Both the position numbers and the translations under genes were made by a program. From Phallus indusiatus (lineage: Eukaryota > Basidiomycota > Agaricomycetes > Phallales > Phallaceae): a stretch of DNA of 64,000 nt. Of the stretch, positions 33,801 to 46,000 are shown piece after piece. How positions within the stretch are numbered: position 1 is the first letter of the stretch; each line of letters starts with the position of its first letter. The DNA lies in assembly GCA_027605045.1 (NCBI GenBank), contig JAQFWX010000012.1, positions 818,930 to 882,929 of the forward strand, in the 5' to 3' direction. The notes beneath the pieces were generated by a model. That model did not search any database, was not told where the DNA came from, and worked only from the letters and a program-made list of their open reading frames with translations.

Positions 33801-36262
33801 ATGCGATGGATGCATGGACGTTTGTATTTGATTTCGGAAAGATAATCAAAGAAAGCACACCACATCTATATATCTCGGCACTTCCCCTCGCCCCGCGGAG
33901 TTCATTTGTATCGAGAAAGTATCTTGAAAGGTATCCTGGGCTGTTCTCGTTCGATGTTGGTGAACCTGTCAGCTCTTCACGCAAAGTTGGATTCATGCAA
34001 AAAAATAAAGATGATTGGAAGACGTTTACCTTTTCTCCGAAAGGTGAATGTGCTGCAACCGGGTTTAGCTTCGGTTTTTATGTATGGAACTATGTAACGG
34101 GGGTGAGGGAAGTTTGCCGTCCGACTTACAAAGATCGATTTTTTTCGATTTCCGGCGTCGTATTTTCCCCTGATGGTGAATTGATTTACTGCTGTGGTGA
34201 GGACGGTAATATCCTGACGTGGAATATGAGGACAAAGGAAACAGAGACAGAGATGTATGGGCAGATAATCGGTGACAAGTGTCGTTATTGTGCCATCTCT
34301 TCGGACGGGCGATCTATAGTCTGGCGGACGGGAAAGGGTATACTTGTAGTATTCGATCGGCCAAGCCGTCAGGTGGTCAAACGCTTCGAAAATTCAGCGG
34401 ATCCCTCTCCTCCTGTCATTTCTCCCAACGGAGATTGGATTGCCGTTTATGAATGGGATATTAGAGGCCGGAGAGTTGATGACTTGGGTGATGCAGTGTG
34501 CACATGGAATACTAGAAACCAGACGCAGCACGTCATCCCCTGTCATAATTCATGGAAGCTGACACTCAGTAACAGCTACATTGCATTCAGCCCGAACCGG
34601 GGTGACGCTGCGATAGAGATCTGGAATCTACAAACAAACACTAAAGTCACCGAAATTCGACATGGGCCACCCGTCAGAGACGTCCACCTGTCCCCTGATG
34701 ATCAATATATCATATCTATCTTCCCCGGAATGTACTCTATTTGGATTGTGTCTACAGGAGAACTAATCAGTCAATCCTATGTAGACCATCTCGAACATGG
34801 TTTAGGCCCTAGGGTTTTTACATGATTCCAGAGTAATTGCATTGTACGCATCTGGCGATACAAACTCACTTTACGTTCAACAATGGGATAAATCCATAGA
34901 ACCTAATCATCCACACAACAATAAAATCTGGGATGTGTATGGAATCTGGCAGCGGGGTTCATATCTCATTCTTTGGTATAGGACGGATCTCAAGGAGTGT
35001 TGCCTTCAAGCCAAAGGACCTGTGGATGTTTATGCCGACGAGGAAAATGTGTGCGTGGCATACGCCAGCAGGCGCGGACTCTGTCTCTGGTCTGAAAAAG
35101 AAGGCGAGATTGTTATAGATGGATCAGGCCATTCAATCATCGCACTGTTGTGGTTGGACAACTATGTTATTTCGGGATGTAAAAGAACGATTTCGATATG
35201 GGATAGTCATACCCGCCAATTGGTTTATGGTCCAATCGACTTGCCGTATAATCGGTATTCCCTTCTCCCCGTGCGAGGTACTCGGTTTGCTGTCAGTCTG
35301 ACTCATGGCTGTGTTAATGTTGAATTAAAAGTTTGGGAATTGGAATCAGGTGACAGAGTGAGGGAAATATTTACAGTCAAACCAAAGTCTAACTATCCGA
35401 TTGACATTTCTGCCAACAAAAAACATCTCGTACGTGCATCAGACTACGGTGTCCATATATTGGATCTAACGGGAACAAGAGTGAGCTCGATTCCATTCTC
35501 ACACCGCTTTCCTGAAAGACGACGATCGAGCAACGGGAAGTATATGGCATGGGTTGATGGCGACGAAATCAAACTCTTCGACGTAGACACCGAAACCCTG
35601 CTCACTGGCCCGTCGTTAGGTCGATCAGACGAAGACATTAAATTTTGCTTCTCCAATGACTCGAAACGAGTTATAATAGCATCTAAGGCAAGCTCTGAGG
35701 GGAATACTGGACTTCTAGATGTCTGGAACATACAATCCAAAACCATGGTTACCAAAACAATTCATTTTCCGCTCCCAGAATGTACATGGATAGAAACCCT
35801 ATCATTGAACAAAAACCATCTAGTAATAGCTCGACCGTATGGGGATTGTTATGTCTGGGACTTGGATACCTGTGAGATGATGTTTCCTCTGTACGAGATT
35901 CCTTCACTGCTTGCCGCAGTCTCAGATGGTTCCGATATCGAGAGGTAAGTGTATTATCACTTATATTCAATGCGATTCACTCAGCGACATTCAGAACACC
36001 GATATCCAACAAGACAGAGACATTAAATTATGCATTAACGGCCTGGAAAAAAGCTTCATTTTCTCCTCTCGCCAAGCCCGATGATGATGGATGGGTTAAG
36101 GGTTTGGAGGGTGAGCTTTTGTTTTGGATTCCGGCAAAGATGAGAGAACGGCTTTGGCTTCCATGCATGGCGTATATGCCGTATCGATATTATACAAAAC
36201 TAAATTTCACAAATTTTGTACACGGTACTAATTGGACACAATGTGGATTCAGAGATGAATGA
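30847..36262 (+). pseudogene. NLR-like receptor b1: frameshifted C2-like, NACHT, WD40 gene
   Basis: The exon plan is that of b2: introns 30881-30932, 31072-31120, 31249-31302, 31554-31604, 31656-31713, 31910-31967, 32124-32192, 33725-33775 and 35945-35994. Walker A GQAGVGKST, Walker B VVIVVDALDE and sensor TTRPEQ are intact. In the WD40 exon, near 34804-34815, a net 7-bp insertion (TTTAGGCCCTAGGG against TTTAGGG in b2) shifts the frame, with a stop at 34823-34825. Downstream the other frame stays open to the normal C-terminal tail ending at 36262, so the damage is recent. The N-terminus is also eroded: the b2-type start has lost the frame, and the first usable in-frame ATG is at 30847. Read as is, the product would be about 1178 residues with about half of the WD40 region. 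That could still be a working truncated receptor, but I call it a pseudogene. Confidence 0.8.
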
Positions 36263-39200
36263 GGGTCCAAATCGAACGTACAACAAATGTAATTTGTACG
36301 ATACTGTATCTAATTTGTACTACTGAGCAATCCATACGATTGACAAAGAATGGTATTTACTTTGACATGTCTGTGTCGACTTTCAAGTTGAGAAGCACGT
36401 TATAATAAGTATTATTTCGCGCGCGCTCAGAGATCTAAAAGCAAAACACATGAACATGAAAATCCAATTACAAGTTTGATGATTTTTGAAATCGGGCCCA
36501 ACAATCGGGATGTTCAGAGTCGAGTTAGAATCCGCTACCGCGAGCGCACAGATCTTCAAGCGGTTGTAGCTAAGAGCGCTGCAAAAATACTTGCAGTGCC
36601 ATTGGGGCTCGACGCCAAGCAGGAAAAAGTGATATATTGAATAAAGTACATTGTCAAAAATTCTCCTACACCCGCCCCAAGCCTGGATGAATTGTTCCGG
36701 CACTTGCAGGCTGCCCCAGACCCTTCACCCCCATGCTGGATTATGTACAAGTTGCTTCCAAGCCGCACCCTTCCTGTTGTCCCACCTGACCTCAGAGCGC
36801 GACAACAGGAGGTGAAAACAGAGTTGGTACTGGGATGGGAGTGGGGCAGGTCGCGCTGTCCAAGCCACATTTGAACAAGCCGCCGCGTTTGAACATTTTC
36901 GAACTTAGCTAGTCATAGTGCTGTCGCGTTGCCTGGAAGTATCTCACCAAATTGTGAGCGAGCGTAAAAGGGCTTTGATCACACTCCGCGAACACTATTG
37001 GCAGTTTTCTTTTGTTTTGTGTAAATTAAACAGGCTTGCTCGCGAAACAAGGTACGGGGATGAGTTACCAGACGTGTTTATCCCGAAATGAGTGACAGGA
37101 ACTTTCCAGAGGTGCTGTCCCTATACAAGCTTGAAGAACGAGTTAAGAAATCCTGCTAGCACACTTGACCTTCTCTCTAACATTGTGTGTACCAGGCTGT
37201 TGAGAAAAGCGTAAACTTTCCGATTCGCTAGCATTTGCATGTTCTTGCAGGGTGTACCCGACGTACATACATGCGCATGTATGTCAGAATTTACAATGCC
37301 AAAACCTCCAAACTGACGCAGGAAGCCTACTAATCCAATTTGATCGGCCCGTCCATCGAGACGACCCATATAACTGATGCGCCCGTCAACGAGATGTCTG
37401 CTTTGAGAAAAATGGAGCATACCGTTGACGCTGTTCGACTCGGATTCATCACCAACGAAGTTTTCGTTCGAACCTGCGGGAGTGCAAATTAAAGGAATCA
37501 TCACCGGCGAGCACGCCACTCTTCATGACGGAAGAAATCTTTGACAAGTCAGCGAAAAATTGTATGAGTACTACATCGACCTGTTAGATCAGCCCGGTTG
37601 TCTCGAATCCATGTGTTGGATGTTCTGCTTCAATATTTCTCGCCTTGAAACACCACACCTGTCCAACCAGGATGTGCTCAATTTCAATCCACATTCCGGA
37701 AAACCCATTTCGCTCCATTTAGAGTGTGGAAGGATATAGGTATTCATTCGTTCATGGCCAATTCCGCGGAGACTTTGGGATGCTCTGTATATTCGCGTCA
37801 CCGTTTTGATCGAGACAATCTAAACCTTGGCTTCTTCATTGAAGTCCATGACAGGCCGATTATAGAGGTATAGAGACGCATTCACAACGAGGACGAAACA
37901 CACCAGAATTGAGATCAATGTGAATAAAACACGCGTTCGTTTTCCGGATTACCTGTTGCAAGATGTGAGAGCATGCAGCCGTCAACGATATGGACCAATG
38001 CGTCTCCGTCAGCACTACTAGAACATTCAATGAGACCTGCGATCCGTAGATTGAAGCAGAGCGATTGTGTGTAGAGATGGTTCGCGATGACATTCGCGGT
38101 CAGGAAGGGGTTGACTCCAGTGAATGTAAGGCAGAGCTGGGATAGTGAGAAGCAACGCGGGCGATTCAGTGCTACCAATTCATTAATGTTGGTATTGTAC
38201 ACGTTCGTTAGGTTTTGTCAGATAGACAAAACCGTGCGAATAGCGCAATTGGAAATAGGTGGAATAAGGACTTGGTGGCTCGGGTGGTGCTTGGCGGTTT
38301 ATCAGTTCTTTTGAGTAAACGACGGCCAATTATGAACAGGATATTAAAAAGGATGACAACACGAAATTGACATTGATCGCAGACTTAAGTTGAACCCCTA
38401 AAAGTGCTATGTCTCTTCCTAATCATCCAAATATGGCCGTGCTCGCATCCTTGCTAGCTTTGTCCGATACATATTGGATAATCTATCTGATGCCTGATCA
38501 AGGTGTGATGAGCTATGCGATTGGAAACACGTAGCCACAACTTTTCAACGACTCACAGAATAAGAGTGTAATCCGACTCTGACACAAGCACTGAAGCGGT
38601 CTCGGAACTGCGACGACCCGCGTGGTGACATTCATCATTGAACGTCTAAGCTTAAGTCTGAGTTTATTACGGGGGAGCAACCTCAGAAAAAGTGGGACAT
38701 TTCTTCTTTTTCTTGGGTAAGTCTTCAAGGTCGACCAGTATTCATAAACACGGGTAACTAATTCCCATCACCTTACGTGGGGTTCATTTAGTTTCGTATT
38801 TGGAATGGCGACTGGGGAATGTCGCTTCGGTGGCTCGTGATCTGACCTCGTTCATTGAGGAAGAAGTTCGGATGGTCACCACGGCTGTGGATAAAAGGAC
38901 TTTACAGCTTAGGCTTGAATATTTGAATCTTGAAGCCTTTAAACGTTGAGAATCTAACATCAGATGCCCAAGCTCGTAGTTGCAAAATTCTTCAAAGGGT
39001 ATCTATTGTCGTAAGCTCTCCGTCCAACGACCTTCAACAACAGTCAACAACTCGCAAACCCACCCATCCTGATGCATCAAATTGTATTCCCGTCCCGCGC
39101 TATTTCCCAACAAGATCGATACCGCTATACGTGTAGCCGCGAAATTTCCAGCGTCCGGCTCCATCCTAAAAGGAGAAAAATCATCGATCAGTTCTTATGG

Positions 39201-41080
39201 GTTCTTTTTTTTTTGTCTTTAGCACGCGAAGCACTTACCGAAGAGATACGCTCGCGGATAAATAAACCATCCCATGAACGAGCTTTACCACGAAACGAGA
39301 CGATAGTCAAAGCTTTTGGAAGGAAAGTGACTGAGCCGCAGCTTGAGATGAAAGAGAAGGAAATAACCATAGCAGTGACAATGATATCCCAAACGCCGTG
39401 TCCCATCGTCATCCCATGCATTGTCCAAAAATGACGTGAAATCAATCCCATCTTCCATGTCGACTAGCCTTTTCCTTCGCTCTGCGACATCTTGCCCGAA
39501 TGAGATCACAGGTCTCGGACATGCCACTTTACCGCGACCGATCGGCGTTTTCATACATACTAAACAACATTATCAGTTTCATATCTTAATATCAACAAGA
39601 AAAACAAGCGGCAACTACACCCACCTCATCTTGTATGAACATTTTGTTCTCGAAAATCGACGTTCGCGGTGTGCCTGATACTGTACCCTCGTCATACGGC
39701 ACGTTGCAATCAGGATTAAACGTGAGAGAAAAACATCATTCCCTTTAGACCATATAAAAGCATTCGCTGGGTAAGGAAAACAAGAAATGTACGGGGAGAG
39801 GAAGAGAGGCGAGGGATGAGGGGGACGGAAAGAGTACCACATAAGATTTATCGGGTCGAGATGAATTTGTGTTTTTGAATACCTTTTTTTAAGTCCCCGC
39901 TATTCGCTACAACCATGGCACTTCTAATTGAAACCGCTTGGAGGTGAGCCGTATATTTTGCGTTGATACTGGTGCATGCGTAGACAACGCCCGTCGGATA
40001 CGGATACAATCTGAATAGATTGAATTAAAATCAGCGATCCACCAAATGGCATTTATACTTTGCGAAAGACAACGCGTCTTTCATCAGAAGGTGCACCGGG
40101 AGGAATTGAAAGCTGCCTGCCAATACAGTCTGGAGACTGTGTTCGTCTTTCACCGACTTTGCGGGAAAGGAAACCTCGAAATGACCTGTTAACCCAACTC
40201 ATGTCTGCTCAGTGTCTGAGGTAATTGGTGTAAGGTTTCCCTCTTCTTCGATGCCCTGATGGGTCATAGCCATCACGTTTGCCCATATTTAGACGGCTGC
40301 ATTGATCAGGCTCAAAGTGACCTTTGGCGACAACGAAAAATACCGCGCGCTTCGAAAGTGCCGAACTTGACAAGCATGTGTTTGTGTCATATGTATAGCG
40401 ACTTGACTTTCCACAGCTCGCAAGACTTCGTCGGTGTATGGTTGAGAGTGACCGCTTTTGAGTAATGGCATGGTACATTATGTGTGGCGATCATGTCGCT
40501 ATGAATAGAAAACTGAATGCTCAGCGCTCAGCAGTGTCTGGAGACGACGTTAACCCGGCAGTTGAGAAAGTAAACCCCACGATCGTTTCGTAGGGTTTGT
40601 TGGTTACGTCGAACCCGAACGGTGGTGACTGAAATAATTACTGTTCGCCGCTCAACCTCCTGTCGAGAAAGGATAATTAATTACTGCACCAGCTATTATA
40701 GGGTAGTCCCATCACGGATGATAGTCTGAGCCGAGACAGAGGGTCGCTGTTCACTTGGAGCGTGTTTGTACGGTTCGCTTGGAGCCAACGGTATGCTGGA
40801 AGGAGAGAGAAGAGAATGTATCGCGCGAGACTGCGGTAGAGAAACGAATCTGAACGAACAACCTAAACACGATTTGAGCCCTCGAGCTCGAGCTTTGAGC
40901 TTCAGCAAAAGTAATGGGTCAGTAGGGGCTGCTGCTGGATGATTTGTTCGTCTCAGCGCGATAACACTGGTGCCATTCCGGCACTCGGAGATAGAGATAT
41001 TCTGCTGCCTGAGTTCTCTCTTGGAAGCCATGGATCTCTTTTTTCGTTGTAGCTTTTTCGTAGTGTGCTTCAAAAGCCGA
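36263..41080. repeat. Inter-receptor block between b1 and a2 (about 4.8 kb)
   Basis: The whole block is collinear with 49088-53960. No intact gene was found. Pieces, left to right: noncoding 3' flank (36260-36900); the IQFD/WLMRPST relic (37120-37480); a NACHT-WD40 relic (37530-37760); a minus-strand region with hydrophobic and intron-like signatures (37860-38330, RCFSLSQLCLTF); 38400-39100 without recognised content; the minus-strand VSFRGKARSWDGLF piece (39180-39440); and 39900-41080, which carries a plus-strand HREELKAACQ-like fragment and then matches the left edge of the next 5' flank. All show stops or shifts between copies. Confidence 0.65.
37530..37760 (+). pseudogene. NACHT-WD40 gene relic (post-NACHT segment)
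   Basis: A short decayed piece matches the region between NACHT and WD40 in the intact receptors. EKLYEYYIDLLDQ corresponds to EKINEYYINTSDQ, and FNISRLETPHLSNQDVLNF to FNICHLETSHLRNRDVPDF. The upstream NACHT and downstream WD40 parts are absent, and stops interrupt it. The same relic occurs at 50300-50610 and 63355-63672. Confidence 0.75.
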
Positions 41081-43035
41081 CGCTCTCTGTTTTATGCACA
41101 CACCTCCTAGCATGTTAAGCAACTTGAAGCCGGTGCCATTTGCAGCTTCGCGTATGGTCGTGAAAATAAATCCACGGTGACTTATCCACCTTGACTACGA
41201 ATTTTAGTCCAATCTGAGTAGGTGCCTGTGTCTAATGCCGGGGATGGAAATATCAATATAGTATTAAGACCAGATTATAAAACAAGCATTTGGCTTACTT
41301 TTTTGTTTGTTAAAGAGGATTGGCTGTAGCGTGGTGTTTGGACGGAGTCAAGTCGATGACGTAATCTGCTCAAGGTCAATTTCAAGATTCGTCTCTCCAC
41401 CCCTCAAAATTGCCGAGACAAATCTTGTTTCAACATTATCAGAGTTTAGTCCCCTTTATCTTCGTGTTTTCATGAATGTGTTTTTTCAACAAATGGAAAA
41501 GGACTTCGAGAATTGATACATTGTTCGCATGTCATTATAGAGATTTACATTTCGAAACAAAGCAAATGAATGCGCTTTCTTTTTACGCTGATGATCAATG
41601 AAAAGCAGACTTGAAAGGAAGGTCATTTGGGAGACCTATTTTTTGCGGCCAAATATGCAAGGTACTCTTCCTGTGTTTATAATGTGACGGCTTCTAACCA
41701 TAATTGCTCTGTAGAATCAATCATCATAAAACCCGGTCAAAAACACGCTCGACTTATCCAAATTTACTTATTGTCACACCTTGCGAATGAACTTTCCAAC
41801 AAGGCACATGGCCTTTTATGGAACCGCTAGCGAAAGGCCATTACTTCGCAAACTCTTTTAAAGAGGAACAGCCGTTACGTCATTTAACTTGTCTATACAT
41901 GCTATCACTTGACTATTGGAACCGCTGGTGTCAGCGCCGAATGAGTACAAGGATAGTACTAGTATTGGGCCGGTTTATGACATGTATGACAACTCGGGAG
42001 TATTTTACCTGTGCGGTTCCCTTTTTTCTTTTCTTTTTTTTGAATGCTTAACAAAATGCCATTACACAGTAAAGATTGATCAAATTCTCGGTCGCATCGT
42101 ATTGATTTACCATGGCACGAAGACCCATTCCCAAAAATCACACCTGTTAGACGGAGCCAAATCTCCAATTAGACCTCACAAGCAACCTTTATTTTGCACC
42201 ATCGTCACATTCTCCCAGTCTAGCTCTTCGAAGTTAGTGCGGAAAGATAACACTCTGCGACTTTTCGGCTGGTTGGGGGGAAATGTTAGCCGTGTTTAGT
42301 TTGGCTGGCGTTAAATACGCTAAACCTGTGTTCAGAAAACATGAAGCAAATGACGTGGGACATTTTAGAAATTGTCTCTCAAAAGACGAGAGTGTTGCCC
42401 TTGTCATGGAAAGTAGAATGGGCGTTGCTGGATGTCAATTGGTCAATGTTTCTTCGAGTAAGCTGAACGAAGTGCGTGCAAACCAACTTGCGATACACCT
42501 TTCGACGCGTTTAAACGTAAGATTGCGACTCAGCATGCAACTTCAGCACAGCATGTTAATGATCATAACAAAACACGCGTTAGCGATGGGATGATTCTTG
42601 AAAGCTTGAAGCGCAGTCCCGTCAGCGCCCAAGTTCAGATGGCTCGGGATGTGTAGGGATACGAACCTCTTCCAATAATACCGTATGTTGTTCAACCTTG
42701 ATATTCACCTTGTTCATTCCGCTTACAATTGCCGTGGTTTTCATTCAAGTTCGAAGTAATGTTTTGGTGACTCCGTCGTCGATGATTAGTGGCAACTAGA
42801 ATCTTTCCCCTTCAGCGCTATTAGCATAGCAATCACCTATTGGCTGTGTGGCTTGATCGACAAAAATCAGGCTAATGAAAACGAGCAAGAAACATGAACA
42901 TGATATAAGATTCACACCCTCTTTCCCCCCATTCCATACGTGAATCTGCAAATACTGTGGATTATAGTAAGTGTCCTGTGGCGTATACTTTCACTACGAG
43001 TTCTGATCTTGTAAGTCGATAGACCCGAAGACCTG
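41081..43035 (+). repeat. 5' flank block of receptor a2
   Basis: It is collinear with the a1 flank at 20280-22140 along its whole length (AGCATGTTAAGCAAC, GATGACGTAATC, CTTCTAACCATAATTGCT, the CTCTTCGAAGTT and TCAATTGGTCAATGTT regions). No intact gene is seen. It likely contains the promoter. Confidence 0.65.
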
Positions 43036-46000
43036 ATGGATCAAGTTGATGTTGATTTATTGAGGCTCTCTGCCAGGGCCGATAGTCGACACGAACCTGC
43101 CACAGCCGACTCGGAGGGCCTGATAGTACATCAGGAGGACTGCGAGCTATCCCAACAAGATCATGAGTGGTATCATCCGCGAAATGATATAGCTGAAAAC
43201 CATGACCGTGGTCACAAGCTTCGTCGTTTGAATGCAGGTGATCTTGGAATTGACCGTACATCTGCAACTTCGGACCTGGGTGGGGACGTTTCAACGGGAC
43301 CTGTGAGTGTTTCCATCCGATATAGTTTATTACACTGTACGAATCAATCTTTAAAAAACCAGGATGATGTTACTATGAAGGAAGATGGCGTGATTCACAG
43401 ACAGACGAATGAACTAGTCTCGCAGTCTTTTAATGATGATCTTGTCTGTCCTTTCACTGTTTGTCATACATATGACACTCAAGCGATTCATTTAGAATTG
43501 TACCCTGGATGATGAAAACAGCAGTCTTCCCCCAAAGGCAGCTAGTATGAGGGTTTCAACGGAAGGTATAGCAATATCTGGTGAGTTTAGGAGTTTCAAT
43601 TCAAAGACCCAGTTTATTCATCTCATCTCGGATTTCCCCGAATAAAGGTCTTTGGTTGCTTAATCCTCCATTGAAAAACAGCCCGAATATCAAGAGTCTG
43701 AATTTCGAGATAATGATCAAGTGCGGCACCAAAGACAGTATAAAGGCTCCAAAAAGCGCGGATAGGACATGGAATGACGATCACGTAACCTGGAACGAAT
43801 CTTTCATTTTGTACGTCAGAAGTTATAATCTCTTCAGATTTTTAATTTTACGTCGCGATTCAGTGCCGGCGGTATTCCTGACGAGACTGTCTTGACATTT
43901 ACTGTGCAACGTACTAGACGATTGCTAAACGATACAATTGGCACATGGAAACATCGAGTCATTGACCTATTTGAGATGCAAAGCGAATTCGGTAAGTTAT
44001 GTTGTAAAATGTCGTCTTTAGTCTAGTATTTATAATATTATAACAGGCCAATGCAAATTAGATGTCTCTAAAGAATGTCAATTAACATTTAACATCAAAA
44101 AAATATCTGAACTGGACGTCGCTTCGGGACTGATAGAACAAGCATCAGCAGAGTTGGAAAACCTACCGAACCTAAAAATGCCAGCCCAAGCTGCCACCGT
44201 TATCGATTCTGCGATGAAAGTTTATATTGATAACGAGAAGACCTGGATATCATTCCTCGATGCTTTCCAAGCTTTCATGAAAGTGATGGATAATGTTTCC
44301 CAGGTAGTTCCGATACTCAGCATACCTTTATCCTTTTCTAAAAATTTTTAAGATAAACATATATGCGCAGGTAGCGTGGAGTGTTCTATCAGTTATTCCA
44401 AAGGTGAATGCACACTTTTTTTCTCTTGGATATGACGGGGTATATATATATTGATTTTTTTTGCAAGACTGTTATTACGAAAAAAAAACGTGATGACAAA
44501 GTCAAACAGCTATGTGAAAAATTGAAGGACATTTACGAATACGTTACACGTGCAAAGTGGTTTACCGAGCTTGCCGCGACCCAGTCCACGATTCAGTTTA
44601 CATATCAATCTGGGACACTTTCCATGCTCGTTCAACAAACCATTGAATGCGCATATTTTATCAGAGAGTACAGCGCAGAAAGTACAGGTTGTGTCTTTCT
44701 CCAAGTCCAAGTTCGATTGTGCAAATTAATCTGACATTGAAGCACCAGTTAAGAACATAGTTGAGGCAATATCCGGGACTGTAGATGACAAGATCCAAGA
44801 TTTTAACGACAAGCTCGACCACCTCATGAATGCTCTGAAGGATTCGGCCAATATTGAAAGTAACATTGTTACACTCCGCGTGTCCGAGAAAATCATCGAA
44901 CTAAGTACGTCGTTCATTAAGCTCAAGAATTATTGTCGACAATTCATGATTCCTCACCAGATGATTTGACATTGCTTGGAGAAATGCCCTACGACCCCGA
45001 CGCTGGATATTTCCCTAAGAAACGGTGTTTACCAGGGACCCGTCGGATGTTGATCAATGAAATAATACAATGGATCAGTGACGACAGCTTGCCACAAATT
45101 CTGGTTCTGAGCGGACAGGCGGGAGTGGGAAAATCATCAGTGGCACATACCATAGCTGAAACCTTTCAAAAACCAAACCGACTTGGATCGATGTTTTGTT
45201 TTAATAGGGCTTTCCCAGACCGGCGGAATTGTCTTTTCAGTACGATATCCCGTGACCTGGCCGACAGCGACACCTTGTGGCGAAGAGAGTTAATGAAGAT
45301 TATCGTTAAATCTGCGGTTCGGAAGAAGAAGGATGCGGAAACTCAGTTTGAGGAGCTTATTCTTAAACCTTCGAAGAACATGACAACGATTGGATCTGTT
45401 GTGGTCATCGTAGATGCGTTGGATGAGAGTGGAGACCGTGAAGAACGCAGGGAAATCCTGAAATTTCTGCTCGATGAATGGACGAAGCTCCCAAAGAATT
45501 ATCGTATGATTGTTACCGCTCGCCCAGAACAAGATATCGAGTACCAATGCCAGAAATCGGGTATTTTATGTAAACGAATGGATGATGTTGACTCAGAAGA
45601 AACGTATTACGATATCAAAGCCTATGTCTCCCAGCGTCTGGATTCAATATCGTCAACTCTGGACAGCATCGACGAAAACTGGCGCAGTATACTAGCCAAG
45701 CACGCGCAAGGTCTTTTCCAATGGGCTCAGACAGCTTGCGGGTTCATTGATCCTACTGTCATGGATGAAGAAATCGTACGAGAAAAGTGGGAAACTTGCG
45801 TGTCAAACTCTTCCTCGTCACTATATGAACTATATCATCAGATTATATTCAGCCAACCAGAATCCCGGCACCCTAGGTTCAAGGAAAGGTTCAAGACAGT
45901 CGTAGGCGCTATTATAACTGCACAAGAGCCCCTCTCAATGGACATGCTACAAAATATCTTTGAGGATATTATAAATATCAAGTCGACACTCGGCCCGTTC

